Source: Oxalobacter aliiformigenes
Lineage (GTDB): Bacteria; Pseudomonadota; Gammaproteobacteria; Burkholderiales; Burkholderiaceae_D
NCBI RefSeq assembly: GCF_027116575.1
Contig: NZ_CP098252.1
Coordinates: 806,001-870,000 of the forward strand
Direction of reading: 5' to 3'
Length of the DNA: 64,000 nt
In this document: positions 9,391-18,694 of the stretch, piece after piece
Layout of the letters: every line of letters starts with the position of its first letter
Position numbering within the stretch: the first letter of the stretch is position 1
The notes under the pieces: generated by a model
Databases searched by the model: none
Told to the model about the DNA's origin: nothing
Seen by the model: the letters and a program-made list of their open reading frames with translations, nothing else
Position numbers and translations under genes: made by a program

Positions 9391-10389
9391 GTGTTCAAAA
9401 AATGGTTTTTCCCTGTCTTGCTGGCCGGTTCGGTCTGTTTCGGCATGACGGCGGTGCAGGCAGGTGAATCCGGTTTTCCCCCGTCGGAAAATGGCCTTTC
9501 CGCCAGACAGCTGACCGTTCAGGCGGAAAGCGGGGATGCCGATGCCCGGTTTGCCCTAGGGACGTTGTATTACTACGGCAAGGGGGTTTTGCGGGATTAT
9601 CAAAAGGCAGCCTACTGGTACCGGAAAGCGGCCGATCAGGGAAATGCTTTGGCGCAGTATGCGCTGGGCGCCATGTATGGTTATGGGGAAGGAATCGGAC
9701 AGGATTACGGGAAAGCCGTCCACTGGTTCCGGAAAGCAGCGGAACAGGGAAATGCCGATGCGCAGCAGGCGCTGGGCATCATGTATGACTGGGGAAAAGG
9801 GGTTTCGCCAAGTCACGAAAAAGCTGTTTACTGGTACAGGAAAGCGGCGGAACAGGGAAATGCCCGGGGCGAGTACAATCTGGGCATGATGTACATGAAA
9901 GGCGAGGGGGTTTCCCGTGATGCCCGGAAAGCGTCTGATTTGTTCAGGCGGGCGGCGGAGCACGGACTGGCAGAAGCCCAATATGGTTTGGGCAGCATGT
10001 TTTTCAGCGGAGACGGAGTTGCACAAAACAAAAAAGAGGCGGCTTACTGGTACGGGAAAGCGGCCGCTCAGGGAAATGCTTTGGCACAGAATGCCCTGGC
10101 GATCATGTACATGAAAGGGGATGGGGTTTCCCGCGATGACAGGAAGGCGTTCGATCTGTTTAGGGAAGCTGCGAGAAAGAGAATTCCTGAAGCACAGGCC
10201 AATCTGGCGCTGTTGTATGCACGGGGGCAGGGAACGGAAAAAAATTATCTTTATGCCTGCGTTCTGGCGAATCATGCCGCCATGAGTCTCGAGGGAATCG
10301 GAAAGTGGCGGAACGAACTGGAAAAAGTCATGACGAAGGATGAACTTGTCCGGGCCCGATCCATGACGGTCGATGATGTTCTGAAATGA
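9391..10389 (+). CDS. Secreted Sel1-repeat (TPR-like) protein
   Basis: A 332-residue protein. I chose GTG at 9391 because CAGGAGA at 9378-9384 gives an ideal ribosome binding site and because the product then begins with a clean signal peptide (MFKKWFFPVLLAGSVCFGMT, cleavage after AVQA). An ATG at 9370 is possible but lacks a site. The mature protein is seven tandem 36-residue Sel1-like repeats with the recurring pattern A..LG.MY..G.GV..D..KA..W..KAAEQGNA. Sel1 repeats form alpha-alpha superhelices that bind other proteins, often in envelope or host-contact roles. The specific function cannot be told from sequence. It is divergent from the restriction-modification gene. Confidence 0.85.
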   Translation: MFKKWFFPVLLAGSVCFGMTAVQAGESGFPPSENGLSARQLTVQAESGDADARFALGTLYYYGKGVLRDYQKAAYWYRKAADQGNALAQYALGAMYGYGEGIGQDYGKAVHWFRKAAEQGNADAQQALGIMYDWGKGVSPSHEKAVYWYRKAAEQGNARGEYNLGMMYMKGEGVSRDARKASDLFRRAAEHGLAEAQYGLGSMFFSGDGVAQNKKEAAYWYGKAAAQGNALAQNALAIMYMKGDGVSRDDRKAFDLFREAARKRIPEAQANLALLYARGQGTEKNYLYACVLANHAAMSLEGIGKWRNELEKVMTKDELVRARSMTVDDVLK

Positions 10390-10699
10390 AACGGGAAACC
10401 GGTATCGGACGACCGTGTTTTTTGCTCCCGGTATATTCCGGGGGCTCGTATGCAGAATTCGCATGATGATTTTTTCGGGGTTGATGCATCCCGGAAGCTG
10501 TCTTCGATAATGGTTCCTGTATCCGGCACATTGTTATCGGGTATCAGGGGTGTTCTGTCACGGTTTCATGATTGCGGTATCCGGTATAGACAAGTGGAGC
10601 GATTTTCCACTTTTATCGGCTGCTTTGTTTCGTTGCAATGAAACACGATGCCGGAAGGTGACAAGTGGCGTGCATTCCGGAATATGGGCGTCAAAAACA
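10390..10699. other. Intergenic region after the Sel1-repeat gene
   Basis: About 310 bases with no supported gene between the Sel1-repeat gene and the terminator of tRNA-Ser. The open frames here have no signal, motif or good ribosome site. I see no clear terminator for the Sel1 gene. Confidence 0.4.
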
Positions 10700-10737
10700 A
10701 AAAAGCCGCGTAAACTACTGGTTTTACACGGCTTTTT
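10700..10737 (-). terminator. Intrinsic terminator of tRNA-Ser
   Basis: An inverted repeat AAAAAGCCGCGTAAA ... TTTACACGGCTTTTT, with one mismatch in the stem, sits about 30 bases downstream of the tRNA 3' end on the minus strand and ends in a U-run in that direction. Confidence 0.8.
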
Positions 10738-10768
10738 GTACCTCTTTGAACCTCACCGAACCACTCGG

Positions 10769-10862
10769 TGGCGGAGATGAAGGGATTCGAACCCTTGATA
10801 CGAGTTTTGGCCCGTATGCTCCCTTAGCAGGGGAGTGCCTTCGACCTCTCGGCCACATCTCC
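10769..10862 (-). tRNA. tRNA-Ser(GCU)
   Basis: A 94-base class II tRNA. The acceptor stem GGAGATG pairs with CATCTCC, followed by discriminator G and an encoded CCA (complement of 10769-10771). The anticodon stem CTCCC/GGGAG encloses the loop CTGCTAA, with anticodon GCU at 10826-10828. There is a long variable arm, as expected for serine, and a standard GGTTCGAAT T-loop. It reads the AGC/AGU serine codons. Confidence 0.97.
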
Positions 10863-11016
10863 GGTCTGCTTTCAATTTTCAATTGCAGCGGAATGCATGA
10901 TAATAGCTTTTCATCGGCTCCAGGTCAATGGACGAGCCTGTGTTTTTTGCATTTTTCACATGGGTGTCAGAACAGAATTTCCGGTGTTTTTTCTTTTTTC
11001 CTGTTTTCAGGCGCAT

Positions 11017-11373
11017 TCATGCTTTTTCGGCCGGTTCCTGTGGCGCGTTCTTTTCTGCATGACGGGGTTTGAACTGTTTGTCGCTGATGCGGAACTTGTT
11101 TCGGCGATCTCCCATCATTTCACGCAGTTCCCGAATGCTCATGTTGCTGATTTCCTGCATGCGGATGAGCAGGGATGCTCCAACTGGCAGACGGCCATGA
11201 CGGATTTTGCTGATGACGGGAGGGGCGACTTCAAGTGCACGTGAGAGGGCTGCATCGTTTTTCAGTTTGAGGATTTTTATCATGCCGGTCAGCAGGTTGT
11301 TCGGATCGTATTTTTCCGGTTTGCTGGTATGTGTTTCGTATCTTTTCTTGTAGCTCCCATGTTCGTTTTTCAT
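11017..11373 (-). CDS. Small Cro/CI-like helix-turn-helix protein
   Basis: A 118-residue protein from ATG 11373, with an excellent CAGGAGA site seven bases upstream. After a polar N-terminus (MKNEHGSYKKRYETHTSKPE) the segment from about residue 37 to 95, LKLKNDAALSRALEVAPPVI then SKIRHGRLPVGASLLIRM, reads as a lambda-repressor-type helix-turn-helix whose recognition helix carries PPVISKIRHG. It is followed by NMSIRELREMMGD and a basic tail. It probably acts as a small transcription regulator. No partner toxin or phage gene lies next to it. It is in the same interval as tRNA-Ser and a Mu-type DNA-binding protein. Confidence 0.7.
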   Translation of the reverse strand: MKNEHGSYKKRYETHTSKPEKYDPNNLLTGMIKILKLKNDAALSRALEVAPPVISKIRHGRLPVGASLLIRMQEISNMSIRELREMMGDRRNKFRISDKQFKPRHAEKNAPQEPAEKA

Positions 11374-12079
11374 CGGTTTCTCCTGAATTTGTCTGACAAT
11401 TCGATTTATTGTCGACCATTCAAAAGATGTCATTTTGATAATAATCAGATGAAATGGGGCTTGTAGTTGATTATTCTGCCGTCGGGCGAGAGATTGCAAT
11501 CGGGGAAAGGTTCGCGGTGAAAAGGCGGATTGGACGTTTTTTCGTTTCAGGACAGTGATTTTCTGTTGTGATGAATCGGATATATGAGATGAAACCGGAA
11601 ATGACAGGGAAATATACGGATATAATCCGTTTGTCATGAATCTTCACCGGTGATTTTTGTCTGCTCACGAAAATTTTAAAAAGCTGTCCATGCCATTTGA
11701 GCTATGATAGCCTTGATATGCTGCCTGCGCGGATTCGATGGGCAAGCGAGAGGGAGGAAACACAAAGGTCGTTTTTCAATATATGATCATACAGGTTTGA
11801 CAGAAACAGCCTGGCCGGTTTTTGTCCTGATCAGGTTGCATGGACATATTACTGCTGGTGGTTCATGAACTTATTGAACGAAATAACCCCCATCCTGCCT
11901 TGCTTTCAGGACGGCATTTTATGGAACCAAGTGTATTGTATGGCGGTCAAAGTGTTTTGTAAAGTGTTTTGACTGTTTTTTTTGTTGGTCTGGATGATGA
12001 GGGACGTTTCTCGGGATTCTGGCCGTTTATATCTGTTTTGAGTGTGGTGTTTTTTTGTTCGCAAGGGATAAGTGCCTTG
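11374..12079. other. Long intergenic region between two orphan DNA-binding proteins
   Basis: About 700 bases without a supported gene. Near its right end AAAGTGTTTTG occurs twice in tandem (11949-11959 and 11961-11971), bracketed by GTCAA and TTGAC. A short palindrome, GCTATGATAGC, lies near 11700-11711. The divergent genes on either side must start here, so regulatory sites are expected, but no -35/-10 pair stood out. Confidence 0.4.
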
Positions 12080-12547
12080 ATGAAAATTTTATTTACAGCT
12101 GCTGAAATCGCTCGGATGCGTTTGCCGGGATTGCCGACGACCAAGTCGAGTATTTTGTCCAGAGCGGCCAAGGAAGGCTGGCGCTATGAAGAACAATATG
12201 GGATCGGTGGCATCAGGAAGGCGTTTGAAATACCTGATCATTATCTGGTTTCTGCACATGGCGATGTTGCGGAAAAGGCCACTCGCCAGAAACCGGGAAA
12301 ATATCAGGTCAAGCGGATCGGTATGGAGAAAGAGACTGCCGGTTCGGTCAACGCCTCCAAGCTGGCGGCCGCCGCTCATGTTCTGGAGAAATGGGATACC
12401 GATGAAAATATCGGTATGACGCCTGACGGGAAAGGGAAGATGATTGCCATTTTTTACAAGATACTGATGGATGGCGCCGATATGGAGGATTTGTCCGGGC
12501 TTCTGAAAGAGGTGACGGATATCGCCAGAAAAAAGGCGGGTAAATGA
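12080..12547 (+). CDS. Mu-type helix-turn-helix DNA-binding protein
   Basis: A 155-residue protein from ATG 12080; the open frame extends further upstream but the added residues look non-coding, and AAGGGA lies about 12 bases before this ATG. Residues 1-55 (MKILFTAAEIARMRLPGLP, TTKSSILSRAAKEGWRYEEQ, then GIGGIRKAFEIP) match the winged-helix DNA-binding domain at the N-terminus of phage Mu transposase and Mu repressor. The rest is alpha-helical without transposase DDE residues. It is therefore a repressor-like regulator, perhaps domesticated from a Mu-like phage, since no other Mu genes are present. Its target is unknown. Confidence 0.72.
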   Translation: MKILFTAAEIARMRLPGLPTTKSSILSRAAKEGWRYEEQYGIGGIRKAFEIPDHYLVSAHGDVAEKATRQKPGKYQVKRIGMEKETAGSVNASKLAAAAHVLEKWDTDENIGMTPDGKGKMIAIFYKILMDGADMEDLSGLLKEVTDIARKKAGK

Positions 12548-12621
12548 GAGCCTTTTTTCTGGACGGAGTGTTTCAGGACGCATTTCGGTCGTCAAGGGCA
12601 TTCCATCCAGGGGGAATGTGG

Positions 12622-12652
12622 AAAGAGACTGAAGGGCAAATTCAGTCTTTTT
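12622..12652 (+). terminator. Terminator of the Mu-type regulator, overlapping the gloA 3' end
   Basis: On the plus strand AGACTGAA and TTCAGTCT form an 8-bp stem with a seven-base loop, followed by TTTTTG. It lies about 75 bases after the regulator stop and includes the stop codon of the convergent gloA gene. Confidence 0.65.
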
Positions 12653-13028
12653 GTTCGATCAGTTCTATTTTATAGCCGTCCGGATCTTCGACGAAGGCGA
12701 TGACGGTAGTGCCTCCCTTGACCGGACCTGGCTCACGGGTGATTTTTCCGCCTGATTGACGAATGCGGTTACAGGTCGCGACGATGTCGTCGGTGGACAG
12801 GGCGATATGCCCGTAGGCGGTGCCCATATCGTATTCCGATACGCCATAGTTGTAGGTCAGTTCGAGTTCGGCCTGCCGGGGATTGCTTTCGTATCCGAGG
12901 TAGGCGAGTGTGTATTGGTATTCCGGGTTGTCGGATGTCCTGATGAGTTTCATGCCCATGACGCGGGTATAAAATTCGATGGAACGGTTCAGGTCTCCGA
13001 CTCTGATCATGGTGTGAAGAAATCGCAT
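12642..13028 (-). CDS. gloA: Lactoylglutathione lyase (glyoxalase I)
   Basis: A 128-residue protein from ATG 13028 with CAGGAGC upstream. It converts the hemithioacetal of methylglyoxal and glutathione to S-lactoylglutathione in the cytoplasm. The four metal ligands of the Ni2+-type enzyme are in the expected places: His5 (MRFLH), Glu56 (AELEL), His74 (AYGHIAL) and Glu122 (YKIELI). It is the last gene of the leftward glyQ-glyS-gmhB-plsC-ygjP run. The second glyoxalase, gloB, is in this window at 60684-61475. Confidence 0.96.
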   Translation of the reverse strand: MRFLHTMIRVGDLNRSIEFYTRVMGMKLIRTSDNPEYQYTLAYLGYESNPRQAELELTYNYGVSEYDMGTAYGHIALSTDDIVATCNRIRQSGGKITREPGPVKGGTTVIAFVEDPDGYKIELIEQKD

Positions 13029-13109
13029 GTTTGCTCCTGTCAGTGAAAGACGGTGTCCATTTTAAAAGAAGTGGCCCTGTTCGGAAACCGGGATGGACAG
13101 TATCCGGTT

Positions 13110-13993
13110 TCAGTCGGTTTCAGCAAAGAGCGAGAACAGGACGGGAGACAGATCCTGAAGCGTCTTGCGCGCTTTTGCGGGATCGGGATACCATTTCTTG
13201 ACGATGGCCCAAAAACGCGGGCTGTGGTTCATTTCGGAAAGGTGGGCCAGTTCATGTATGACGACATAGTCGATCAGGGACATGTCGCAGTGGACAAGTC
13301 GCCAGTTGAGGCGGATATGCCGTTTGGCGGAACAGGAACCCCAGCGGGTGTGTGCGCCGGAAAGCCCGAAAGAGTCGAATCTGACGTTCATTTTTTCCGC
13401 GTAAAGTTGCAATCGCCCGGTGAAAATCTCACGTGCCTGTGTTTTCAGCCATTTTTTCAGGTGATCTGCAACAGTGACCGGATTTTCAGGGGAGAGACGA
13501 ATGGCAAGGCTGTTTTCGTCCAGCCTGAAAACCGGGCGCAAGGTGGCGGATTTTTCAAGGTGCAGTGTCAGTTCCCGTCCGAGATAGGGAAAAACGGTGC
13601 CGTCCTGCCAGTTCAGGGGAGCCGGTTTTGCCTGTCGGCGGTTGCGGTAATAGTCGAGTTTGTCCAGTATCCATTTCCGTTTTTCGATGAGCGCGTTTTC
13701 AATGGTATGGATCGCGCTCCGTTTCGGAGCCGTGACCCGAAGTCCGGATTCGTCGATGACGAATCCGATCGTGCGCCGGCTGGAACGGTGCAGGAGGTAG
13801 GAAACGCTTGTTCCGTCCAGATCGATGGTTCTTGGTAAGTCCGTACGGCGAGATGTTTCTTTCTTTTCGGAACGGGGGGACGGAAGCCGGTCAAAAGAGG
13901 GGGCTTCCGGTTTTTTTTCTCTCCGGACAGTGCACCGGCGATAAAACCGAACAGATCGGGCTGAAAGGGGAATCGGGGACGTTTGCTGGCCAT
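13110..13993 (-). CDS. YgjP/M48-type metallopeptidase with an apparent frameshift in an A8 tract
   Basis: The C-terminal frame (13110 up to about 13911) encodes the YgjP/DUF45 family: TIGFVIDESGLRVTAPK, GSCSAKRHIRLNWRL, and the zinc motif HELAHLSEMNHSPRFW with its third ligand. The natural N-terminus, however, is in another frame: ATG at 13993 (MASKRPRFPFQPDLFGFIAG) sits one base after the plsC stop (TGACATG), the usual coupled arrangement. The two frames meet at eight A residues on the coding strand (13911-13918). One extra A, or a -1 slip on the heptamer A AAA AAC, joins them as GEKKKPEAPSFDRLPSPRS. Without it, a GTG at 13934 would give a 274-residue product. The gene may therefore be intact with a sequencing error, slippery, or broken. 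Confidence 0.8.
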
Positions 13994-13994
13994 G

Positions 13995-14807
13995 TCAGGG
14001 GGTTTGCCGGTAGGCATGGGGTGAAATTTTTCGCATTTCGTTTTCGATCCAGTTCTCGACTTCGTGCATGAGGTCGTCGGGTGTCCTGTTTTCGGGGGAA
14101 ATGGCTTTTCCGATCGATACGGTGATCAGGCCGGGTTTTTTGATGAATGTGTTTTTGGGCCAGCATTCTCCGGCGTTGACGGCAATGGGGACGACGGTTG
14201 TTCCGGTTTTGATCGCCAGTCTGGATCCGCCGTTGTGGTATTTTCCTTTCTGGCCGACCGGTATCCTCGTTCCTTCGGGAAAGATGATGATCCAGAGGTT
14301 TTCTTTGAGTCGCTGGCTGCCTTTTTTGACGAGCTGGCGGAATGCGTTCGTGCCCTGTCTGCGATTGATGGGTATCATGCGCAGAAGTGCCAGTGCCCAG
14401 CCAAAAAACGGGATATAGAGCAGTTCTTTTTTCAGGACGAATGACAAGGGACGGGGCATATGACACAAAAGGAAGATGGTTTCCCAGGCGGACTGGTGTT
14501 TTGACAGGAGAATGACCGGCTCGTCAGGCAGGTTTTCCATGCCTTTGACCTGATAGCGGATGCCGCAAATGGATTTGAGCAGCCAGATGGTGAATACGTT
14601 CCAGCGTGAGACGATGTAATAGCGTTTGCGATAGGGGAGCCAGCAGGTGGCGAAACAGATGCACGCCCATAACGGGGTGAATGACACCCAGATGGTCATG
14701 AAGGAAAGCGAACGAAGAAAAAGGATGTAACGGTTTGAAACAGGTTCTCCAGGCTTGTGCCGGGATGGCGTGAAAATTTCGGTTTTGAATTCCGGTGTAC
14801 AACTCAC
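13995..14807 (-). CDS. plsC: 1-acyl-sn-glycerol-3-phosphate acyltransferase
   Basis: A 270-residue protein. The GTG start at 14807 overlaps the gmhB stop (GTGA), which indicates translational coupling. It adds the second acyl chain to lysophosphatidic acid in phospholipid synthesis at the inner membrane. An N-terminal hydrophobic stretch (FMTIWVSFTPLWACICFA) is followed by the catalytic block KHQSAWETIF near residue 104 and the substrate block IFPEGTR near 176. Betaproteobacterial PlsC proteins commonly carry HQSxWE in place of HxxxxD. An alternative Met at residue 23 would still retain all the motifs. Confidence 0.92.
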   Translation of the reverse strand: MSCTPEFKTEIFTPSRHKPGEPVSNRYILFLRSLSFMTIWVSFTPLWACICFATCWLPYRKRYYIVSRWNVFTIWLLKSICGIRYQVKGMENLPDEPVILLSKHQSAWETIFLLCHMPRPLSFVLKKELLYIPFFGWALALLRMIPINRRQGTNAFRQLVKKGSQRLKENLWIIIFPEGTRIPVGQKGKYHNGGSRLAIKTGTTVVPIAVNAGECWPKNTFIKKPGLITVSIGKAISPENRTPDDLMHEVENWIENEMRKISPHAYRQTP

Positions 14808-15388
14808 GTTGGTTCCTGAATGTTTTTGTCCTTGTTTTCAATGGTTTTCTGTTTTTCCGACAGCAGATGGTCCGCTACGGCGGACAGGTCGTCGAAAATG
14901 ACGGTTTTGGGCGGCAGGCCGCCGTTTTCAAGTGTCTGTTTTCCTTTTCCCGACAGAACCAGAATGGGAATGCACCCGGCCAGAAATGCGGCCTGCAGAT
15001 CCCGAAGCGAATCACCGACCGATGGCACATCGTCCAGTTTGGTGTCGAAGCGTTCGGCAATGGTGCTGAACATGCCCTGACGGGGTTTCCGGCAGTCGCA
15101 GTTGTCGCTGGCGGTATGGGGGCAGAAGAAAATGGCTTCGATCAGACCGCCGGCTGCCTTGACGGCGTTTTGCATTTTCTGGTGGATGGCATTTAGTGTC
15201 ATGATGTCGAAGTAGCCGCGTCCGAGTCCGGACTGGTTGGTGGCGACGACGATGGTGTATCCCGCCTTGGTCAGTCTGGCGATGGCTTCCAGCGATCCGG
15301 GCAGCGGAATCCATTCGTCCGGAGACTTGATAAACAAGTCCGAATCTTCATTGATGACGCCGTCGCGGTCCAGAATGATGAGTTTCAT
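14804..15388 (-). CDS. gmhB: D-glycero-beta-D-manno-heptose-1,7-bisphosphate 7-phosphatase
   Basis: A 194-residue HAD phosphatase from ATG 15388 (MKLIILDRDGVINEDSD), with GGAG nine bases upstream. The nucleophile and acid are Asp7 and Asp9, and the zinc loop CPHTASDNCDCRKP is present near residue 100. It removes the C7 phosphate during ADP-heptose synthesis for lipopolysaccharide core. It starts 16 bases after glyS and overlaps plsC, so it is part of the same transcript. Confidence 0.94.
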   Translation of the reverse strand: MKLIILDRDGVINEDSDLFIKSPDEWIPLPGSLEAIARLTKAGYTIVVATNQSGLGRGYFDIMTLNAIHQKMQNAVKAAGGLIEAIFFCPHTASDNCDCRKPRQGMFSTIAERFDTKLDDVPSVGDSLRDLQAAFLAGCIPILVLSGKGKQTLENGGLPPKTVIFDDLSAVADHLLSEKQKTIENKDKNIQEPT

Positions 15389-15404
15389 CGCCAGTTTCTC
15401 CGGT

Positions 15405-17489
15405 TCAGGATGCAAGTTTCGAGATGTCGGCTACCTGGTTCATCATGGCGTGCAATTGCTTCAGCAGGGCGATGCGGTTGTTGCGCAGGCGCGTGTCGTC
15501 AGCCATGACCATGACACCGGTGAAGAAAGCGTCCACATCGTCGTGCAATTGGGCCAATGTTTTTAGTGTACCAGTATAATCGCCGGATGCAAATTTCCGG
15601 TCGGCTTCGGGTTTGACCGTTTTCATGTCGGCGAAAAGTTTTTTCTCGCTGTCTTCAACCAGTATGTCCGCGTGAACGTCGCCGGCGTTGATGTCCGATT
15701 TTTTCAGAATATTGGTAATGCGTTTGTTGGCTGCCGCCAGCGAGGCGGATTCCGGCATGGCAGCGAAAGTACGGACGGCTTCCAGACGGTCGATCAGGTT
15801 GTCGAACCGGTCCGGGTTCTGGGCCAGAACGGCTTCGATCTCGGTCGGCAGATAGCCCCGGTCGCGCAGCAAGCCTCTCAGACGGTCCATGAAGAAGGCG
15901 AGAACACCTTCTGTCGGATCGCTCATGGATGCGTTGGTCGAGAGGATGCCGACAGCTTCTGCGAGCATTTTGCGCAGGGAAAGCGGCAGTTTTTTCTCGA
16001 TCAGGATGCGCAGTATGCCCAGTGCGTGACGCCGCAGGGCGAACGGGTCCCTGTCTCCCGTCGGTTGCAGTCCGATGCCCCAGATACCGGCCAGCGTTTC
16101 GAGTTTGTCGGCCAGTGCAATCGCTGTGCCTGTCGGTGTCGCAGGCAGGGCATCTCCCGCGAATCGGGGCTGGTAGTGTTCCGTACAGGCCATGGCCACT
16201 TCTTCGGGTTCGCCGTCGTGGCGGGCGTAGTACGTTCCCATAATGCCTTGCAGTTCCGGGAATTCACCGACCATTTCCGTCAGCAGGTCGGCTTTGACCA
16301 GTCGTGCCGCGCGGTCGACAAGCTGTGTATCGATGCCCATTTTTTCCGCAATGAAAACCGCCAAGAGGCGGACACGGGCCATTCTCTGGGCAAGAGTGCC
16401 CAGCTTGTTGTGGTACACGACATTGGAGAGGCCCGGCAACCGGTCTTCGAGCCGTTTCTTTTTGTCCTGTTCGAAGAAGAAACGGGCATCCGACAGACGT
16501 GGACGGATCACGCGTTCGTTACCGCTGATGATACGCTGCGGGGTATTGGTTTCCATATTGGATACGATCAGAAAGCGCGAGCGCAGACGTCCTTCGGCAT
16601 CGGTTAACGCGAAATATTTCTGGTTGGTCTGCATGGTCAAAATCAGGCATTCCTGAGGGACTTCCAGAAACGATTCCTCGAAATGGCATTCATAGACGAT
16701 CGGCCATTCGACCAGTGCGGTCACTTCGTCCAGCAGCGATTCGGGCATCAGAACCCTGTCGCCTTTGGCTTTTTCGTTGAGCATGGCGCGGATGCGGTCT
16801 TTTCTTGCCTGAAAGCCCGGAATGACCTTGCCTCGTGTTTCCAGTGTGACGGCATAGTAGTCGGCAGCCAGAATGCCGATTTCTCCCTGCGACAGGAAGC
16901 GGTGTCCGTGTGTCGAGCGGCCGGCCGACAGGCCGAGAAGCGCGATAGGGATGACGTTTTCACCGTGCATGGCAACGATTTCGTGCACGGGACGGACGAA
17001 TTCGACCGTTTCGCCATCCGGACGCTGATAGGTCATCATTTTCGGAACGGGCAAATCGTGTGCGGCTTTTTCGACCGCTTTCTGGAGCGAGCTGGCCAGC
17101 GGGATGCCGCTGGCGGTGTAGTTGTAGAAAAAGCAGTCGTTTTTGCCGTCTCTGGCCACTTCCAGTGTGGCGATATCGATGTCGGCGATGTCCATGGCCG
17201 CCAGTTTCTTTTTGAGCGGTGCGGTCGGCTTGCCTTCGGCGTCAAGTGCCACGGAAACGGGCAAGACTTTCCGGCGAATGGGTTTGTCCGGAGAGATATC
17301 CCGGACATCGGTGATGGTGACCGCCAGACGGCGGGGGGTGGCATATACGGTTTTTTTCGAGGCATCCGTCAGAAAGTCGTCCTGCCGGAGGCTTTTTTCA
17401 ATCGTGCCTGCGAAGGAATCGGCCAGTTTGGTCAGTGCCTTGGGGGGCAGTTCTTCGGTCAAAAGTTCGACAAGCAGGGTCTGGTTCAT
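15405..17489 (-). CDS. glyS: Glycine--tRNA ligase beta subunit
   Basis: A 694-residue protein starting [20 protein letters not shown], the diagnostic N-terminus of bacterial GlyS. It forms the alpha2beta2 glycyl-tRNA synthetase with GlyQ and binds and recognises tRNA-Gly. It also shows [26 protein letters not shown] and a C-terminal DALR-type anticodon-binding region ([19 protein letters not shown] helices). It lies 76 bases after glyQ and 16 bases before gmhB. Confidence 0.97.
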   Translation of the reverse strand: MNQTLLVELLTEELPPKALTKLADSFAGTIEKSLRQDDFLTDASKKTVYATPRRLAVTITDVRDISPDKPIRRKVLPVSVALDAEGKPTAPLKKKLAAMDIADIDIATLEVARDGKNDCFFYNYTASGIPLASSLQKAVEKAAHDLPVPKMMTYQRPDGETVEFVRPVHEIVAMHGENVIPIALLGLSAGRSTHGHRFLSQGEIGILAADYYAVTLETRGKVIPGFQARKDRIRAMLNEKAKGDRVLMPESLLDEVTALVEWPIVYECHFEESFLEVPQECLILTMQTNQKYFALTDAEGRLRSRFLIVSNMETNTPQRIISGNERVIRPRLSDARFFFEQDKKKRLEDRLPGLSNVVYHNKLGTLAQRMARVRLLAVFIAEKMGIDTQLVDRAARLVKADLLTEMVGEFPELQGIMGTYYARHDGEPEEVAMACTEHYQPRFAGDALPATPTGTAIALADKLETLAGIWGIGLQPTGDRDPFALRRHALGILRILIEKKLPLSLRKMLAEAVGILSTNASMSDPTEGVLAFFMDRLRGLLRDRGYLPTEIEAVLAQNPDRFDNLIDRLEAVRTFAAMPESASLAAANKRITNILKKSDINAGDVHADILVEDSEKKLFADMKTVKPEADRKFASGDYTGTLKTLAQLHDDVDAFFTGVMVMADDTRLRNNRIALLKQLHAMMNQVADISKLAS

Positions 17490-17565
17490 TTTCTAAGCCT
17501 TTTTCTTTTCATCGCCGGGCGGGATTTGTCCGGCGGTTGGTTCAATTCGGTCGTGTCGCCGGTTT

Positions 17566-18477
17566 TCAGGCGATCTTGCGCATGTCGCCGCACATGGGAA
17601 ATCCCAGCGCTTCACGGGATTCGTAATAGGCCTGTGCCACAAGGCGGGACAGGGTACGGATGCGGCCGATATAGGCGGCCCGTTCCGTCACGGACAAGGC
17701 GCCCCGGGCATCCAGCAGATTGAACGTGTGGGCCGCTTTCAGGATCATTTCATAGGCAGGCAACGTCAGTTTTTCGCCGATCAGCCGTTTGGCTTCCGAT
17801 TCATAACTGGAAAACAGGGAGAACAGAAACGGTGTGTTGGCCTGTTCGAAGTTGTAGGCGGACTGTTCCACTTCGTTCTGATGGTAAACGTCGCCGTAGG
17901 TCAGGTATTTTTTGACGCCACGGTCGACCCATTCCGTCCAGATCAGGTCGTAAACGTTTTCGACACCCTGAAGATACATGGCCAGCCGCTCGAGGCCATA
18001 TGTGATTTCACCGAGAATCGGTTTGCAGTCGATGCCGCCCACCTGCTGGAAATAGGTGAACTGGGTCACTTCCATGCCGTTTAACCAGACTTCCCAACCC
18101 AGTCCCCAGGCACCCAGTGTCGGATTTTCCCAGTCGTCTTCCACGAAACGGACATCGTTCTGCTTCAGGTCAAGACCCAATGCGACCAGCGATCCCAGAT
18201 ACAGGTCGAGAATGTCTTCCGGTGCAGGTTTCAAAACGACCTGGAACTGGTAGTAATGCTGCATGCGGTTCGGATTTTCGCCATAACGGCCGTCTTTCGG
18301 ACGGCGGGAGGGTTGTACATAGGCGGCTCTCCACGGTTCAGGCCCGATGGCGCGCAGGAAAGTGGAGGGGTGCGATGTCCCGGCGCCGACTTCCATGTCA
18401 TACGACTGAAGCAGGGCGCATCCCTGCTGACTCCAGTATTGTTGAAGCGTGAAGATGATTTGTTGAAAAGTGATCAT
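17566..18477 (-). CDS. glyQ: Glycine--tRNA ligase alpha subunit
   Basis: A 303-residue protein from ATG 18477, starting [20 protein letters not shown]. It is the catalytic class II subunit, with [37 protein letters not shown] and [20 protein letters not shown] all conserved. It activates glycine and charges tRNA-Gly together with GlyS. It heads the leftward gene run glyQ-glyS-gmhB-plsC-ygjP-gloA. Confidence 0.97.
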   Translation of the reverse strand: MITFQQIIFTLQQYWSQQGCALLQSYDMEVGAGTSHPSTFLRAIGPEPWRAAYVQPSRRPKDGRYGENPNRMQHYYQFQVVLKPAPEDILDLYLGSLVALGLDLKQNDVRFVEDDWENPTLGAWGLGWEVWLNGMEVTQFTYFQQVGGIDCKPILGEITYGLERLAMYLQGVENVYDLIWTEWVDRGVKKYLTYGDVYHQNEVEQSAYNFEQANTPFLFSLFSSYESEAKRLIGEKLTLPAYEMILKAAHTFNLLDARGALSVTERAAYIGRIRTLSRLVAQAYYESREALGFPMCGDMRKIA

Positions 18478-18655
18478 GTCCGTTTCCCTTGCCCCGTTTT
18501 TTTGTGATCTTCCCGGGTATTTTATGAATAGAAGGAAATTCTAGCGGTTTTATGCCTCAAGGGGAATGTTTCAGACCTGTTACAGGGAAGAAGAGGGGGT
18601 GGGAGGGGAATTTTGCCGACACGGCACTCCACAGGATACGAGCAGAAACGGACTT

Positions 18656-18688
18656 GCCGGCCGTTGCGAGGGAGCTTCAACGGCCGGC
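18656..18688 (-). repeat. Strong stem-loop just downstream of fbp
   Basis: GCCGGCCGTTG and CAACGGCCGGC form a perfect 11-bp GC-rich stem with an 11-base loop, starting seven bases after the fbp stop codon. No U-run follows on the minus strand, so it may protect the mRNA end or need Rho rather than act as an intrinsic terminator. Confidence 0.7.
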
Positions 18689-18694
18689 GAGGTA

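Noticed and set aside
9540..10250. Regular ~108-base repeats, considered as a repeat array
   Set aside because: They are the coding repeats of the Sel1 protein (36 residues each), diverged at DNA level and without spacers.
18656..18688. Stem-loop after fbp as an intrinsic terminator
   Set aside because: The stem is excellent but no U-run follows on the minus strand; listed only as a hairpin.
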